This document shows, in pieces, positions 63,168-64,000 of a stretch of 64,000 bases of DNA (its first letter is position 1; each line of letters begins with the position of its first letter). The stretch lies in contig AP018794.1 in the NCBI GenBank assembly GCA_009731425.1, positions 1,681,960 to 1,745,959 of the forward strand, given 5' to 3'. A model generated the notes under the pieces. The model saw only the letters and a program-made list of their open reading frames with translations. It was not told where the DNA came from and ran no database searches. This DNA is from Lachnospiraceae bacterium KM106-2. Its GTDB lineage: Bacteria > Bacillota > Clostridia > Lachnospirales > Lachnospiraceae. Both the position numbers and the translations under genes were made by a program.

Positions 63168-63945
63168 AACATTTACTTAATAACTTAAGATCTGTGATCA
63201 ATCCTGATAGCTGTAAATCTAAGCTGCAATTGATCTTCTTATCTTTGGTATCAATAAAGCACTGGTTTTTAGATAATGTTTCATCTTTTACGATATCTAG
63301 AATCGTATTCTCCCCTAATTGTTCTATAAGTACTGACTGTTTTGAAGTGACAAATTCATAATCCTCTTCCGAAATTCGAACGGATACCTCATCACATTTT
63401 TCCATTCCACGCATTCCCTTTTTTAATAAGTAAAGAATCATATCTTCATGTTCTTTAATAAGAACACCTGTAATGGATTCAATCAAGTCGATCATAACTG
63501 ATACGAATTGGGGTTCTAGCTTTGCTTTTTCTTCTTCGATAATGTCATCGACCTCGGCTAACTTTCGCTCCAGCTCTTCTTTCTTCCTAGCGATTTCTTC
63601 CGACGCTTGTTCTAGCCCTTGTTCATACCCTTGTTTTTCACCATCTTCAACCGCAGCAATACGAATCGCTTCCGCTTCCTCTTTTGCCTGATTGACGATC
63701 TGTTCAGCCTCATTTTTTGCCACTGCCAGAAGAGCGTCCATCTGCTCTCTATGTCGCTCTTCCTCTTCCTCGTAGTTTGCAACCTCTTTTACTTCAAGGC
63801 CGGACTGAAATGTACCCTCTTGCAGGTTTTCGCCTGCATCGGATACTTCCGATACAGGACTTACAAAAGACTGCCAATTTGTTTCAATCACTTTTACATC
63901 ATTTTGTTTCACGTAAATATAATTCGATTTGATAAGATTAGACAA
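63166..63945 (-). CDS. fliH: flagellar assembly protein FliH
   Basis: 259 residues. MSNLIKSNYIYVK start, a Glu-rich helical region (about 60-150) and the C-terminal V-ATPase E-subunit-like domain (about 150-255). Negative regulator and carrier of FliI. Start TTG 63945: GGAGGTGA lies 8 bases upstream and the TTG overlaps the fliG stop by 8 bases. The frame extends to GTG 63963 inside fliG but that would bury the ribosome site. Confidence 0.9.
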   Translation of the reverse strand: MSNLIKSNYIYVKQNDVKVIETNWQSFVSPVSEVSDAGENLQEGTFQSGLEVKEVANYEEEEERHREQMDALLAVAKNEAEQIVNQAKEEAEAIRIAAVEDGEKQGYEQGLEQASEEIARKKEELERKLAEVDDIIEEEKAKLEPQFVSVMIDLIESITGVLIKEHEDMILYLLKKGMRGMEKCDEVSVRISEEDYEFVTSKQSVLIEQLGENTILDIVKDETLSKNQCFIDTKDKKINCSLDLQLSGLITDLKLLSKC

Positions 63946-64000
63946 CGATCTCGTCACCTCCACCTCTAGAAATGATGATCTCAGCCGAATCCTCTAATTT
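63938..64000 (-). CDS. fliG: FliG motor switch protein, C-terminal end
   Basis: Last 20 codons and the stop of a gene running in from the right. They read KLEDSAEIIISRGGGDEIVV, which matches the end of FliG (typically an isoleucine/valine-rich strand, then RGGEDE-type residues). fliH follows immediately, as in other fla/che operons. Confidence 0.85.
   Translation of the reverse strand, partial: KLEDSAEIIISRGGGDEIVV

Overview
The window is AT-rich, almost entirely minus-strand coded DNA whose gene content and order fit a motile, Gram-positive clostridium, most likely a member of the Lachnospiraceae. The reasons are a fla/che operon with FliY, CheC, CheD, FlhF, FlhG and a SwrB-like protein running into rpsB-tsf, strong AGGAGG ribosome binding sites, frequent TTG and GTG starts, a T-box leader, secreted NlpC/P60 hydrolases with SH3b domains and BspA-type surface repeats. 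There is no trace of an outer membrane. Genus assignment is inference.

Layout, read in the direction of transcription (high to low coordinates). 64000-33754 is one flagellar/chemotaxis cluster: fliG(3' end)-fliH-fliI-fliJ-motE-like-fliK-flgD-TIGR02530 gene-flgE-flbD-motA-motB-fliL-fliM-fliY-cheY-fliO-fliP-fliQ-fliR-flhB-flhA-flhF-flhG-pilZ-cheB-cheA-cheW-cheC-cheD-small membrane protein-sigD-fapA-like-two small genes-an MltG-like membrane protein. flhA carries an in-frame TAA that removes its last 75 codons. 33530-31856 is rpsB-tsf. 5933-1 is pyrH-frr-uppS-cdsA-dxr-rseP-ispG. In Bacillus the order fla/che-rpsB-tsf-pyrH-frr-uppS-cdsA-dxr-rasP is continuous. Here about 26 kb of accessory genes lie between tsf and pyrH.

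The accessory segment (about 5940-31850) holds: a 1614-residue secreted BspA-LRR/InlB-B-repeat protein; a lipoprotein; an SH3b-NlpC/P60 hydrolase; a tightly overlapping nine-gene locus (24358-15649) built round an XrtG exosortase; a structured intergenic element; an amino-acid ABC transporter split by an SGNH-hydrolase gene; a second SH3b-NlpC/P60 hydrolase; one plus-strand membrane-protein gene; and a T-box-controlled ilvB-ilvN-aminotransferase operon.

The most interesting system is the XrtG locus. A predicted sorting enzyme (Cys96, Arg138, His158) is translationally coupled to its probable substrate, a protein that fuses a cytoplasmic pterin-synthase-like domain to a secreted domain with a Firmicu-CTERM-like tail. 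Two family-2 glycosyltransferases, a GtrA flippase-like protein, a second pterin-synthase-like protein, a giant GT-C-like membrane protein and UDP-GlcNAc 2-epimerase follow. This suggests a membrane-linked glycosylation and sorting pathway whose product is unknown. Both NlpC/P60 genes carry exact WalR-type boxes upstream, pointing to shared cell-wall-stress control.
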